The notes beneath the pieces were generated by a model. That model saw only the letters and a list, made by a program, of their open reading frames with translations. It was not told where the DNA came from and did no database searches. Source: Lepidonotus clava (taxonomy: Eukaryota > Annelida > Polychaeta > Phyllodocida > Polynoidae). From it: a stretch of DNA of 64,000 bases. This document shows, one piece after another, positions 23,784-33,599 of the stretch. Both the position numbers and the translations under genes were made by a program. The stretch is taken from positions 20,364,736 to 20,428,735 of the forward strand of contig OW387142.1 of NCBI GenBank assembly GCA_936440205.1, in the 5' to 3' direction. The stretch's first letter is position 1; each line of letters opens with the position of its first letter.

Positions 23784-24073
23784 GGGGCCAACGGCTCGTA
23801 ACTCTGTAGGATGATTAGGACACACTGTCATAATTACCTAAAAGCCCCTAATCACCACCTTAATCAACCTATATAGTTAGATTAAATATTTGGTCGCTAA
23901 TCATGATTAAGGGGGATGTGATTAAGGTTAGACCAATGAGATTGCTTGTTCCAAATGCTGTAGGGCGAGTTACGAGCCGTTTCTCCTAATTGTGATTAAC
24001 TTATTGTGATTATCCTATCTAATTTAATTACGGACGTTCGACGTGATTAACGGCGCTACGAGCCGTTGGCCCC
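23784..24073. mobile_element. GGGCCCGACGGCTCGTA MITE, copy 1
   Basis: 290 bp, ends GGGGCCAACGGCTCGTA and TACGAGCCGTTGGCCCC. The interior is rich in TAATCATGATTA-type words. It lies between the NADAR and SGNH parts of the LINE. Confidence 0.8.
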
Positions 24074-24116
24074 AGATCTCACAAGCATAAGAAGTTAACC
24101 AAGTTGGTTTGCTCCT

Positions 24117-24397
24117 GGGCCCGACGGCTCGTAGCATTGCTAATCACGTCAAACGTTCCTAATTAAGTTAGGTGATTAGTGCTAATCATAATCAACAGAA
24201 ACGGCTCGGAACTCACCCAAGAGCATATGAAACAACCAATCTCATTGGTCTAACCTTAATTACATCCCCCTTAATCATGATTAGCGACCAAATATTTAAT
24301 CTAACTAGGTAGGTAGATTAAGTTGATGATTAGGGACGATTAGATAATCATGACAGTCTGTGCTAAACAAGCTACGGAGTTTCGAGCCGGCGGGCCC
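24117..24397. mobile_element. GGGCCCGACGGCTCGTA MITE, copy 2
   Basis: 281 bp, ends GGGCCCGACGGCTCGTAG and CGAGCCGGCGGGCCC. It is in inverse orientation to copy 1, since the shared block TTAATCATGATTAGCGACC reads the other way. Only 43 bp separate it from copy 1; those bases read GANQLG and LLMLVR on the minus strand, like the NADAR C-terminus. Confidence 0.8.
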
Positions 24398-24454
24398 TGG
24401 GTTGCCTTTCTTAGACACTTGATCAGCCTTTGATAACGGGATTCCACAGCCCCA

Positions 24455-24803
24455 GGGCCCGACGGCTCGTACCTCTTTTAACAATGTTTAAGGTAATTAA
24501 GGGCTAATCGCGGCAATGTAGTCATAGAAACATTCTAAACACGATTAAATCACGTCTCGTAAGTCCTAATTACCCTTAATCATCTCTTAATTTAACTATC
24601 TAGTTAGATTAAATATTTAGTCCTTAATCATAATTACAGTGGACGTAATTAAGGCTAGACCAATGAAAATACTTGTTTCATATGCTCTAGGGGCCGTTAC
24701 GAGCCGTGCATTTTAATTATGATTAAGCACTAATTATGATTAGTAAAACTCATTTAATCACGGACGTTTGACGTGATTAAGGACAATACGAGCCTTCGGG
24801 CCC
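24455..24803. mobile_element. GGGCCCGACGGCTCGTA MITE, copy 3
   Basis: 349 bp, ends GGGCCCGACGGCTCGTAC and TACGAGCCTTCGGGCCC. Inserted within the codon context DKFW-G of the NADAR domain. Between it and copy 2 lie 57 bp that read CGIPLSKADQVSKKG on the minus strand, which fits NADAR sequence after the tryptophan-glycine motif. Confidence 0.8.
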
Positions 24804-25488
24804 AGAACTTGTCCTGTGTAAGTTCGTATAGATCCTTTCCTTTGGTTGCAAGGAGCTTATTTTTCAACTCCACACTGCTGCTGAATTTCGCCGTCAAAAT
24901 TTGATGCATAACATCAACCTTCTCTTTGTGCCATTCAGGGGTCTCTTTGATTTCACGTCCTAACGATTTAACTTTGTATGGGTCGTTCTCCTCCAAGATG
25001 GCCGTCACGTCACGTTTTGTGCCACAAGTTTGTGCCCGTCTGTACTGGTATACTGCCTCACTTGATTGAAAAATGTGTCCATCGTATTCTATTGAATATC
25101 TAGACATGTTGGAGAAGATACTGTGATGACTTTGAAATCCAAGTCTGCTACCTCCGTCAACTTCAACGTTTTTCGCGTTGTGAATTGTGAGACCTTCCCG
25201 GAGGCTCGTCAGATCGTTGTAACTATAGCGACGACCTCTAACGGTTATGTAACAGCCCCGCACTTTGGCGTCAATACCCTGTTTTTTTGCTAGCGCACTG
25301 ATCGATCTCATCTCATTAATCTGATGCCTCTGCATTGTTGTGAAATCGTCACTCAGATAAACTTCCTTCCATTTGTCGTTACCTGCTAGCTTCTTTAAAT
25401 TCTTGAAGATTTGGGCCTTGTACGTTGGTTTTCCAAAGACAACGATTATTGGTCTGGGCCTGAAGTTCGGGCGCGCCTCTGTTGGCAT
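24754..25488 (-). CDS. LINE ORF1-type RRM fused to a NADAR (YbiA-like) domain
   Basis: 244 codons. Residues 12-92 resemble the RRM/C-terminal region of LINE ORF1 proteins (RPIIVVFGKPTYKAQIFKNL, YLSDDFT, INEMRSISALAKKQG, then RGRRYSYNDL). Residues 118-229 match the NADAR/DUF1768 family: FSNMSRYSIEYDG, FQSSEAVYQYRRA, DPYKVKSLGREIKE-TPEW, LTAKF, and LLATKGKDLYELTQDKFW. NADAR proteins cleave N-glycosidic bonds; members act in riboflavin metabolism and on ADP-ribosylated guanosine. Residues after Trp229 come from a MITE, so the family's final Trp-Gly and LG-LL-R part is lost from this frame; its likely remains lie between the MITE copies. The frame is open upstream only for a few codons, so the N-terminus is incomplete. 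It belongs to the LINE whose SGNH and RT parts follow downstream. Confidence 0.8.
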   Translation of the reverse strand: MPTEARPNFRPRPIIVVFGKPTYKAQIFKNLKKLAGNDKWKEVYLSDDFTTMQRHQINEMRSISALAKKQGIDAKVRGCYITVRGRRYSYNDLTSLREGLTIHNAKNVEVDGGSRLGFQSHHSIFSNMSRYSIEYDGHIFQSSEAVYQYRRAQTCGTKRDVTAILEENDPYKVKSLGREIKETPEWHKEKVDVMHQILTAKFSSSVELKNKLLATKGKDLYELTQDKFWARRLVLSLITSNVRD

Positions 25489-25598
25489 TATTCTCCTACC
25501 TTTTTGTTTTTAGATGACAGACATTCTTAGAATGTTATAATACAGATACAACGGCTTACTTTTTAGTAGTACGAATAAACATGATAATAGTATGATCT

Positions 25599-26894
25599 TT
25601 ACAGATCTAAGCGTTTCGCTGGTCTGCTAACACGACCAGACCTAGTCACAATAGTAGGACACGGTTTCGGTGGACTGACTACCTTTGAACCTCTTATAGG
25701 TTCAGAAACTACTCTAGGGCTTTGAGCCACTCTAGGAGTTTGAGGGACTGGAGGAATATTAACCACTGCTCCAGGGAAGGTCTGACCTTCATTATGTGGT
25801 GGTGGTATAACCTGGAGATGACGCCTGTTGCGTCGGAAGGTGGAACCGTTCGCTGACTTCACGATATATGATCGCGGAGTATCTGTACCCACAACTACTC
25901 CGGGATCACCCCAAACTTTCTGTAAGTCAGTTTTTATTCTTACATTTTCTCCCCCTTGCAAAGGTGTGATAGGTTTAGCACCGTGCTTTTTGTTATAGAA
26001 TCTTGCGTGTGATTCTTTCGCGACCTGGTCATTTTCGGACACAATTTTCAGATCGGGCCATTTTGGCTGCAATGCACTAGGTATTACAGGTAGCGTTGAC
26101 TGAATTCTCCTACCCATGAGGAGCTGCGCTGGACTATATCCAGTCGATGAGTGCGGTGTCGAACGATAAGCTAGCAATGCTAGCATAGGGTCAGACTGTC
26201 GCAGAATTGTTTTGGCGACTTGAACGGCGCGTTCAGACTGACCGTTAGACTGAGGAAAATACGGACTTGAGGTTTGATGGCGAAAACCTAACGCGTCTGC
26301 GAATTGTCGAAATTCTTTCGAACTAAATTGTGGTCCGTTATCGGTCACTAGCAGATCGGGAATACCGAATCTCGCAAAAATACATTTCAATTTTGCTGTG
26401 ACCGCGTGTGTGGTAGTCTCGGCTAGATAAACGAGTTCGATATATCGCGAATAATAATCGACGACTACCATATACTGCTGATTGTTAAAATCGAGCAGAT
26501 CTGGTCCTAACATCTGCCACGGCCTATCTGGTAGGACAGTGGGAACCAGTGGTTCTTTCGGAGTTGTTGGCTTATACTTTTGACAGTGTGCGCACTGCTG
26601 GACAATTTGTACGATGTCCTCGCCAACTTTCGGCCACCAAACGGACTGTTGGACCCTTTCTCGACATTTCGTGAGGCCTTGGTGCCCTTCGTGAATTCTA
26701 CGGAGGACGTCGGCTCTCATACTACTAGGTATGACTAGACGGTCGTCATACGTTATGAGTCCGTCGTGGATGCTCAGATGGCCTCGCACGTTATAATACG
26801 GCTGTGCGATAGGAGCTACAGAGCTCAAATGCGACGGCCAACCTGAGTTGGTATATCGAAATACCACACTTAACTCTTCGTCCGTTTGGGTCAT
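25599..26894 (-). CDS. Gypsy integrase region
   Basis: 431 codons. An H2C2 zinc-binding part (HEGHQG ... CAHCQKY) is followed by the DDE core: GPDLLDFNNQQYMVVVD, VTDNGPQFSSKEF and SPYFPQSNGQSERAVQ, carrying the first Asp, second Asp and catalytic Glu. A C-terminal part with GENVRIKTD and a proline-rich basic tail ends at RPAKRLDL. This enzyme inserts the element's DNA copy into the genome. It is the downstream part of the same element as the gag-pol ORF at 27069-29936. Confidence 0.9.
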   Translation of the reverse strand: MTQTDEELSVVFRYTNSGWPSHLSSVAPIAQPYYNVRGHLSIHDGLITYDDRLVIPSSMRADVLRRIHEGHQGLTKCRERVQQSVWWPKVGEDIVQIVQQCAHCQKYKPTTPKEPLVPTVLPDRPWQMLGPDLLDFNNQQYMVVVDYYSRYIELVYLAETTTHAVTAKLKCIFARFGIPDLLVTDNGPQFSSKEFRQFADALGFRHQTSSPYFPQSNGQSERAVQVAKTILRQSDPMLALLAYRSTPHSSTGYSPAQLLMGRRIQSTLPVIPSALQPKWPDLKIVSENDQVAKESHARFYNKKHGAKPITPLQGGENVRIKTDLQKVWGDPGVVVGTDTPRSYIVKSANGSTFRRNRRHLQVIPPPHNEGQTFPGAVVNIPPVPQTPRVAQSPRVVSEPIRGSKVVSPPKPCPTIVTRSGRVSRPAKRLDL

Positions 26895-27068
26895 CTAGCG
26901 GATTACTGATAGCTTTTGGCTAGTCAGCGGCCAGCCCTGCTCTACGGCAGCAATATGGGCTTCAATTTCTTGTTCGATCTCGGAAATTTCACCGCGTTGT
27001 GGCGCTCTCGATAGCGCGTCAGCTATCACCAGCTGTTTACCCGGAACGTGCTGGGACTCGGGGTTATA

Positions 27069-29936
27069 TCACATCATGCGAATTAATAAGCGTTGGCAAC
27101 GAATCGGGACTTTGTCTAAGTCGCGCGTGTTTATAAGTGGTACGAGCGGTTTGTGGTCGGTCAACAACTTGAAATTTAGACCACGCAGATATTTGTCGAA
27201 TTTCTCGCAACACCATACCCCGGCCAAACACTCTTTTTCGATTTGCGCGTAACCTTTCTCCGCCTGAGATAAGGTACGAGACGCGCACGCCACTGGGCGT
27301 AACTCTCTACCATGATACTGCATGAGAACACCCCCTAGACCATAACTACTGGCATCTGCTGAAACAACAGTGGGTTTACTAGGGTCAAAATACGCCAGGA
27401 CAGGAGCTGTAGAAATAAGATCTTTAACCTTCGCAAACGCTGCTTCCTGCTCGGGACCCCAATACCAGGATACATCACATTTCAACAGGTCATTCAAGGG
27501 TTTTAATACAGTTGACAACTGATCAATATGTGAACACAAATAGTTTATCATACCAAGAGCTCTCTTTAGCTCTGTCACGTTGGTTGGCGGTGCTAGGTTC
27601 TGAATGGCAGTAACCTTGTCCTTTGTGATAGATACACCGTCTTTGCTGATGGACTGTCCTAGGAAGGTTAGTTCACTTTGACGATACTTGCACTTACTGT
27701 GGTTCAACTTTAGTCCGTTGTTCTTCAGGACGTCCAGAACTCGTGACAAACGTTCATCGTGTTGCTCCATGCTCGAGCCATACACGAGAATATCGTCCAT
27801 ATACACTATTACCCCGTCGAGCCCTTTGAGCAGCTCGGTCATCTTAAACTGGAATATTTCTGGGGCTGACGTTATACCAAAGGGAAGGCGATTGAAACAA
27901 TAACGACCAAATGGTGTAATAAAAGTTGTTAATTTTACACACTCGCTATCTAACGGTATCTGCCAAAACCCACTAGCGGCATCTAACGTACTGAAAACTT
28001 TGCCGTCTGACAACTTACACAGGATATCTTCTTTCGTGGGAATTACATATTTTGGTCGTACAATGGACTCGTTCAGATGTTTCAAATCGACACAGATACG
28101 AATGTCACCTGATTTCTTAATCACCGGCACCATGGGTGCACACCACTCTGTAGGTTCCATTCGCTCGAGTTCGGCTTTAACTTTGGGCAAAATCGGTATG
28201 GGGACGCGACGCGCGGTCGATACGCTGTACGGTTGCACGTTATCTTTCAGGACGATTTTTACGGGGTCGCCTTTCAGGGTACCTACCCCTGATACTGGAA
28301 CACTACCTTTCGCTTCGACGGCGAGAATTCGGGCAATCAACCCGAGACGAACGCAAGGCCCCCGACCTAACAAACTTGTCGTCGCCCCCTTAACTACTTG
28401 TACGAGGTAATGGTACCTTTCACCTTTGTATGTGGTACGGGCTACAAACTGACCTAAATTACTCAGTTGGCCTCCTGGGCTCTTCAGGATAACTTTACTT
28501 GGCTTTAGGCGCGGCCGGTTTGGCATTTTACGATAAACATCTTCTGAGATAACTGTAACATCTGCGCCACTATCTATCTTAAAATTGATAACGTCACCGT
28601 TAACTTCTAGGTCGATGTACCACTCTGTTTCGTCAGAAATATCGCAATCGATAGAATCAACACAGAACTGAGGTTCAACACAGGGTTTGTCAACATTATC
28701 TTCACAGAAAATAGAACCAAGAAAATATGTGTCTTCACCGTCAGACTCTACATACTCTTCGGACACCTCATCTAAATTTCTGCGACCTGAACCTCTGCCT
28801 CGGTAGTACCCTCTACCTCTACCTGAACCTCTACCTGAGCTTCTACCCGAACCTCTACCTGAACTACCTCTACCTGAACTACTTGTAGAGTTACAACAAC
28901 GAGCATAATGCCCCTGCTTACCACATTCGTTACAAAACTGATCTTTTGCGGGACAAACTTTATGACGATGATCGAGAAGTAGGTTACAATTACTACAAAG
29001 TCTGTCGGAACTTGATCTTTCGGGCCTTCTGCTGTACAGTCCTCGACCTCTACCGCGGGCAACATGGTCAACGCTCTTACTACTAACAGACTCATTTTGT
29101 TTCTTTACCATTTCGGAATTACGAATTCGTTCGATACAATTTTCAAGGGTGAGGTCTGCCTTTAACTGCAACTCAAGCGACAACTCTTTATCTAAAATAC
29201 CTATAACCAGTCTGTCTCGTATCTCCTCGTGTTTGTCGTTGAAATCACAAGTCTCCGATAAATCCATGAGAGACCTGTAGAAACTTTCGGCGCTCTCGCC
29301 GGCTTGCTGAGCACGCAGATGAAACTTGGCACGCTCGTGGATGATGTTGCGCTTCGGGACGAAGTAACCGTCAAAGCGCTGGAGAACGAGGGTAAAGTTG
29401 TCGGCATCGGCCACGGGTTGGACCGCATTCGCATCGGCCGCAGCTGCTGGGGCCACGGCGGCAAGTTGGAAACTGTTGTAGATTTTCTCAGCCTCGCGAC
29501 CCATCGCGTAGACTAAGGAACTAACTTGGACGGCACCGGTCTCACGATCTAACTTGGTGGCGGTCCTGAACCTGAGGAACCGTTGCTTCCACTCAGGCCA
29601 GTCCGCAGGCTTGTCAAACTGGAAACTCTCAGGTGGGTTGAATTTAGGCATGGTGGAACTGTCACTCACAACTGATGGGCACAAGCTAGGGCACTGGTGG
29701 TAAAACTGGCTATAACTCACACAGCAGCAGTCTGTAGACACAGTAGAACTTGTAGAAATGCAGCAAATCAAGCCACAATTAACTGTCACTGACACTGGCC
29801 CTGCTTTAGATTGACTCCCATGTGGCCTTGAACAAACTTGGGCACTGTTACTGGCACTGACAGCCCAGACAGCCCAGATCAAACACAGAATACTCAGCAC
29901 TAAAACTTTCATGAGGCAAAAATCACAGTTCCACAA
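27069..29936 (-). CDS. Gypsy gag-protease-RT-RNase H ORF
   Basis: 955 codons. The likely gag start is Met96 ([10 protein letters not shown]); the hydrophobic first 35 residues are probably translated leader. Gag capsid covers about residues 96-290, zinc-knuckle cysteines 314-348, then an Arg/Gly/Ser-rich stretch to about 385. The protease active site is DSGADVTV at 455-462. RT spans about 570-760, with the palm YMDDILVYG at 712-720. RNase H begins near 850 ([12 protein letters not shown]) and includes [10 protein letters not shown] near 926-935. Its gag shares the MPKFNPPE start and a similar capsid with the plus-strand Gypsy at 38457, so the two are of one lineage. Confidence 0.9.
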   Translation of the reverse strand: MWNCDFCLMKVLVLSILCLIWAVWAVSASNSAQVCSRPHGSQSKAGPVSVTVNCGLICCISTSSTVSTDCCCVSYSQFYHQCPSLCPSVVSDSSTMPKFNPPESFQFDKPADWPEWKQRFLRFRTATKLDRETGAVQVSSLVYAMGREAEKIYNSFQLAAVAPAAAADANAVQPVADADNFTLVLQRFDGYFVPKRNIIHERAKFHLRAQQAGESAESFYRSLMDLSETCDFNDKHEEIRDRLVIGILDKELSLELQLKADLTLENCIERIRNSEMVKKQNESVSSKSVDHVARGRGRGLYSRRPERSSSDRLCSNCNLLLDHRHKVCPAKDQFCNECGKQGHYARCCNSTSSSGRGSSGRGSGRSSGRGSGRGRGYYRGRGSGRRNLDEVSEEYVESDGEDTYFLGSIFCEDNVDKPCVEPQFCVDSIDCDISDETEWYIDLEVNGDVINFKIDSGADVTVISEDVYRKMPNRPRLKPSKVILKSPGGQLSNLGQFVARTTYKGERYHYLVQVVKGATTSLLGRGPCVRLGLIARILAVEAKGSVPVSGVGTLKGDPVKIVLKDNVQPYSVSTARRVPIPILPKVKAELERMEPTEWCAPMVPVIKKSGDIRICVDLKHLNESIVRPKYVIPTKEDILCKLSDGKVFSTLDAASGFWQIPLDSECVKLTTFITPFGRYCFNRLPFGITSAPEIFQFKMTELLKGLDGVIVYMDDILVYGSSMEQHDERLSRVLDVLKNNGLKLNHSKCKYRQSELTFLGQSISKDGVSITKDKVTAIQNLAPPTNVTELKRALGMINYLCSHIDQLSTVLKPLNDLLKCDVSWYWGPEQEAAFAKVKDLISTAPVLAYFDPSKPTVVSADASSYGLGGVLMQYHGRELRPVACASRTLSQAEKGYAQIEKECLAGVWCCEKFDKYLRGLNFKLLTDHKPLVPLINTRDLDKVPIRCQRLLIRMM

Positions 29937-30103
29937 CTTCTCTGGATGTTCATCAACTCACCACTTCTGACACCATGTCATGAGATATACTTTAACTATG
30001 GATAAACTGAACTTATAGAGGCTGAGAATAAGGAGCCAAGAGTAGAGTGCCGTGCGATAAACCGGAAGTGTTTATTCCACGTCTTAAGGTATCACTACAT
30101 AGA

Positions 30104-30409
30104 TTTCGATATACGACACAAGCGTCATCTGTTCAAGCTTTTTATGAATGCTTATCAAGATAGGTTCTGCATCTTCAGTCGCTGTGCTGATGTGTCCGCT
30201 TCCAGACTTACCGTCATCTGCTGACTTTAGGCTTTTTTTCCCGGCCCCAGGTTCTTTGGTAGCTTTGGGTGGCATGATTGGGTCAGGCTGGTCTCAAGTA
30301 CTTCATAAGACAAATCCCTCGTTTTCTAATGAAGAATGCGAGTCAAAACAGAGTTCCCATGATATGTTTAGGCTCAGAGTTCCGCGCACGGACCTATTAC
30401 GCGGGCGCC
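30104..30409 (-). pseudogene. probable LINE ORF1 N-terminus and 5' UTR
   Basis: From 30275 the minus strand reads MPPKATKEPGAGKKSLKS, a basic low-complexity start, then EPILISIHKKLEQMT, which looks like the beginning of a coiled coil. Such a start followed by a coil and an RRM is the usual LINE ORF1 layout. The frame runs into Gypsy DNA at about 30103. Position, strand and order fit the 5' part of the LINE whose RRM-NADAR part lies across the Gypsy element at 25488; this link is an inference. The 135 bp upstream (30276-30409) would be its 5' UTR. Confidence 0.5.
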
Positions 30410-30410
30410 A

Positions 30411-30540
30411 TTTTTTTTTTTTTTTTTTCAAACTTTATTTTCATCACAAACTCCCAACATCAACAATCCGGCAGGAAAGTCAGTCAACTGTACTGCAGAA
30501 AAAGACCACGAGCAACACCCTAACTCGACGGGCAAAAAGC
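30411..30540 (-). mobile_element. 3' end of another LINE-like retroelement
   Basis: A poly-T of 18 bases at 30411-30428 followed by CAAACTTTATTTTCATCAC. This resembles the tail of the 19-kb LINE (poly-T then CCAAGTTTTATTCAACTG). It is probably a short 5'-truncated copy. Confidence 0.4.
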
Positions 30541-32765
30541 AGCCCATGCATTGTTCATGAGCAAGACTGTCTAGAAAATATTGTATGCACGGATGATGAA
30601 TATATCATAGACTCAATACATTGTAAACCACCCTTATGGGGGGTTAAAAGCGTTGAAAATGTAAATTCATTGGGTCTGGATAAGGGTGTTTTCCCTGTTC
30701 CACTGAGTGAGGGGGGTTAGAGAATAGGGGCCGTCCATAAATGACGTCATGCTATTTTTGACCCTTTTTGACCCCCCCCTCCCCCCCTTCATCATGCTTT
30801 TACTATAGCAATAATAGGGGACTGGAACCCCCCCTCCCCCCCGGGCGCGTGACGTCATTTATGGACGGCCCCATACCTGGCTATAATTCATGTATATCGG
30901 GTACTTGCACTTGTAAACATTCAATAGGCGGTCATGTCTCACTGTTAAAACCATGTAGGTTCGCAGCATTCTTATTCTTTGGTAGATGTACTCTACCCCA
31001 AGAAACAGTAGAAATTATTTGGAATGGAGTATGTGATGGGTTTCGCATTGTCGATGACACAGAAATTGTAGGATACAAATGTGAAAATTATAACTCAATT
31101 TTGTCAGACTCGGCCCATGAGAAAATGTCAAATATTCTAGTGCGAGATCTGATAGAGGATAAAATATCAGAGTGTAAATCAAAACCAAAATGTGTCCATT
31201 CACTAAGTTCAGTATACAAACCCAATGGCGACATTCGCCCGATAACAGACTCAAGCTTGCCCCTTGGTCTAAGCATAAACAATTTCATGTCAACAACTTG
31301 TAAGAAATTTACTTACAAAGTTGTAGATTATTACCAAGAGCATAGGTTGACCTTCTGTTTAAAATGTGACCCATATTTGTTTGACAATCTCTGTTTACTG
31401 ATGCATCAATGTATGGATTTGGAGCCTGGTCCGAGAAAGACTGGCTGTGGGGCACTTGTCTGGAAGTCCCACAATCCTATTGAGAATACACAATCACAAG
31501 GCTGCTAGGCCAATGTTTAAAATATCCAAACCCAACGTCAACTTATATGAATTGCGACCAGTTTTGGTTGGTTTGCAGAGATGGGGTCCTAATCTGAAAT
31601 ATTCCATCGAAATAGTAACTGACAACAGCCAGGTGTTCTACATGTTAAACTCAGGCCATAGTAGTAACAAACGCTGTATGTGTTGGCTAAGAGAAATTTT
31701 TTGGTTATGTTTTGTGTATAACATAGACATCTACGCTTCTTATATAAGTACTTCAAATAACACACTAGCTGATGCATTGTCTAGATCTAACTCAGAAGCA
31801 AAAATTTGTGAAACCGCAAATATTTTGAATGTTAATAATATGTGTTGCAACAATAATTTTCTGTTCCAGAACCATCCATAGATGATTTATCAAGCCGGGT
31901 AAACGAACTGAATGATAACGCTTATGCCTGGAATACTAAAAAGACTAGTAAAACACAGCTGCAAAACATGACAGAAAACCACTAGGACTAGACGTCAAAT
32001 GGACAATTTACTACATCGCCTACCTGTCACTGACCATGGTCTTCAATTCGGTTATAAACTACATTTCAGGAGTACCAAACTTCCTAAAAAACAACGGAAG
32101 GCTGGCATACAGTATTCATGCTTCGCAATATAGCAAGCCATATGGGGCGCCAAAAGAATGTCGCCAGTTGGAAGGGGGAGGGCGAAGCCCATTTTCCCAA
32201 ATGACTTGTTGAAAATCTATTACAGTTTGAATTTGTTAAAAATTTGTGATCTGGTATTTTGGACCGCATTAGTCCTGTCATTTAGGACACTGTTATGATG
32301 TTTAAACATTTGTGGTATTTTACATGCATTATTAGTTAGGGACATCCCGTTCGGACCAAACGGTGTAGTTGCTAGCGTTAGGTCATCAAAAACAAATCAA
32401 TACGGTACCGAGCCACAAAAAAGATAAGTGGAAATTCTAATCCAAACTCGGTACTGTGCCCAGTATATTAGCTAAAAGAATTAATCAGGGTGCAAGGCCT
32501 TAAACCCCAAAACAAGCTCTTTAGGTTTCCAGTTAATGGTAACATGCAAAACATGAAAGTAAGCTGGTGCTCTTCAAAATTAAAGGAGGCCTCAAAACAA
32601 GCTGGGCTGGGCACGGGTTATACACCACATAGTCTGAGACGGGGAGCAGCAACTTATATGGCCATACTAGGGTATGACATTACACAGATAAAAAATAGAG
32701 GTTGTCGGGAATCAAGCACGGTATTTAATTATATTGCTCAGTCCAAAAGTCAGATGATGCACTGG
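30541..32765 (+). mobile_element. DIRS-like tyrosine-recombinase retroelement, fossil
   Basis: The plus strand encodes an RT segment (SVYKPNGDIRPITDSSLP, then GLSINNF), an RNase H segment (INLYEL-like NLYELRPVL, VTDNSQVFYML, NTLADALSRS) and a tyrosine recombinase C-terminal region (YTPHSLRRGAATYMAILGYD), with the His-x-x-Arg of the active site. RT, RNase H and tyrosine recombinase in this order define DIRS-group elements. It is incomplete and broken, with many breaks, so old. A MITE lies in it at 30727-30872. Its 3' end meets another MITE at 32775. Confidence 0.8.
30727..30872. mobile_element. foldback MITE (GGGGCCGTCCATAAATGACG)
   Basis: 146 bp with a perfect 22-bp inverted end, G/C-rich arms, and ATA on both sides. 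Sister-type copy at 54183-54358. Non-coding. Confidence 0.8.
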
Positions 32766-32774
32766 GATAGGCTA

Positions 32775-33140
32775 CCCAGGCAAGCATGTGACGTTATTAT
32801 AACATTGCAGCAACGTTCTGTTTGGTTCTGTACTGGTTCTTGTTACGTTATTTTGATGGCTCCCAATAACGTTGCTGCGACGCACTGCTGCAACGTTGCA
32901 CTGCGACGTTATTATAACGTTCTGATTACGTTATTCAACATGAACAGAATGTTCTTATAACATTCTGTTTTGGTTTCGTCCTAACCTCACCAAAAAATAA
33001 TGTTTTAATAACATTCTGATTTGGTGAGGTTTCCACCTCACCATCAATAACGTAATTGTTATGTGCCATCTTAGTAGGTAACAGACTGACTAAAAAAGTA
33101 TGGTCGCAGAACATGCTTGTTACGTCACTGCTTGCCTGGG
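32775..33140. mobile_element. CCCAGGCAAGC-family MITE with TA flanks
   Basis: 366 bp, ends CCCAGGCAAGCATGTGACG and ACGTCACTGCTTGCCTGGG, TA on both sides. Interior words (ACAGAATGTTCTTATAACATTCTG) are like those of the CCCAGCCAAGG family, so the two are related subfamilies. A second copy ends at 36285. Confidence 0.8.
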
Positions 33141-33181
33141 TATTCTCTCTCAGCTTACCCCAGTAATCAGGGTTGGGCGGG

Positions 33182-33543
33182 TTGGCAGTTATTTGATATA
33201 AAATATGAAGTTTGCCCGACCTGGTGTCTGGTCTGTCTGTTCAATGCGCGAGATTAAAGTGGTTATAGGTAACGTCTATCTCGGTATAATCAGGCTGCGG
33301 AGACCATCGCTTAGTCGCATCCCTAGTTACATGACGTCATCAGTGACGTCATTGTGCGTTCAGAGACAGTCAGTGGCCAGCCTTCATGTCGCGCTGTATA
33401 ATCTTTCTCTTTATTGTTCAACTATTGTTATATTGTATACTATTGTTACATTATACTATTGTACACTATTGGCGGTTATTTGATATAAAATATGAAGCTT
33501 GCCCAACCTGGTGTCTGGTATGTCTGTTCGATGTGCGAGATTA
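33182..33543 (+). repeat. 75-bp direct repeats
   Basis: Two copies (33182-33256 and 33469-33543) about 90% alike, each with TTATTTGATATAAAATATGA and GGTGTCTGG. The distance of 287 bp would fit an LTR-like duplication or a small tandem unit. GGTGTCTGG resembles a primer-binding site, which hints at a Gypsy terminus. Confidence 0.5.
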
Positions 33544-33599
33544 TAAGACTTGAGTAAGGAACTATCCATCAAGAACGGACTTCTTTACAGTAGTGATCA

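Larger units (their letters stand above)
19005..25545 (-). mobile_element. CR1/L2-group LINE with NADAR and SGNH modules (main body)
   Basis: A non-LTR retrotransposon read on the minus strand. The poly-T at 19005-19023 on the plus strand is the 3' A tail. From 5' to 3' it encodes an RRM-like domain plus NADAR domain (25488-24754), an SGNH hydrolase (23729-23086), then endonuclease and reverse transcriptase (22399-19511). An SGNH/esterase ORF1 is known for CR1-type LINEs; a NADAR domain is not something I know from them. Three MITE copies interrupt 23784-24803. A probable N-terminal piece lies beyond a Gypsy insertion at 30275. ORF2 carries about three frameshifts, so this copy is dead, but the coding is well preserved. 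Confidence 0.85.
25546..30103 (-). mobile_element. Ty3/Gypsy element, nearly whole coding part
   Basis: A minus-strand Gypsy of about 4.5 kb with gag, zinc knuckle, protease, RT, RNase H and integrase in standard order. A primer-binding-like TGGTGTCAGAAGTGG lies near 29976-29962, just inside a probable 5' LTR at about 29985-30103. No matching 3' LTR was recognised on the other side. Coding is well preserved with about one or two breaks, suggesting modest age. It seems to lie inside the LINE ORF1, between the LINE N-terminal piece at 30275 and the RRM-NADAR ORF. Confidence 0.85.

Noticed and set aside
29831-29936. Signal-peptide-like hydrophobic start of the 955-codon ORF
   Set aside because: The Gypsy gag most likely starts at the MPKFNPPE methionine near residue 96; the hydrophobic stretch lies in the leader next to the primer-binding site and is probably not translated.
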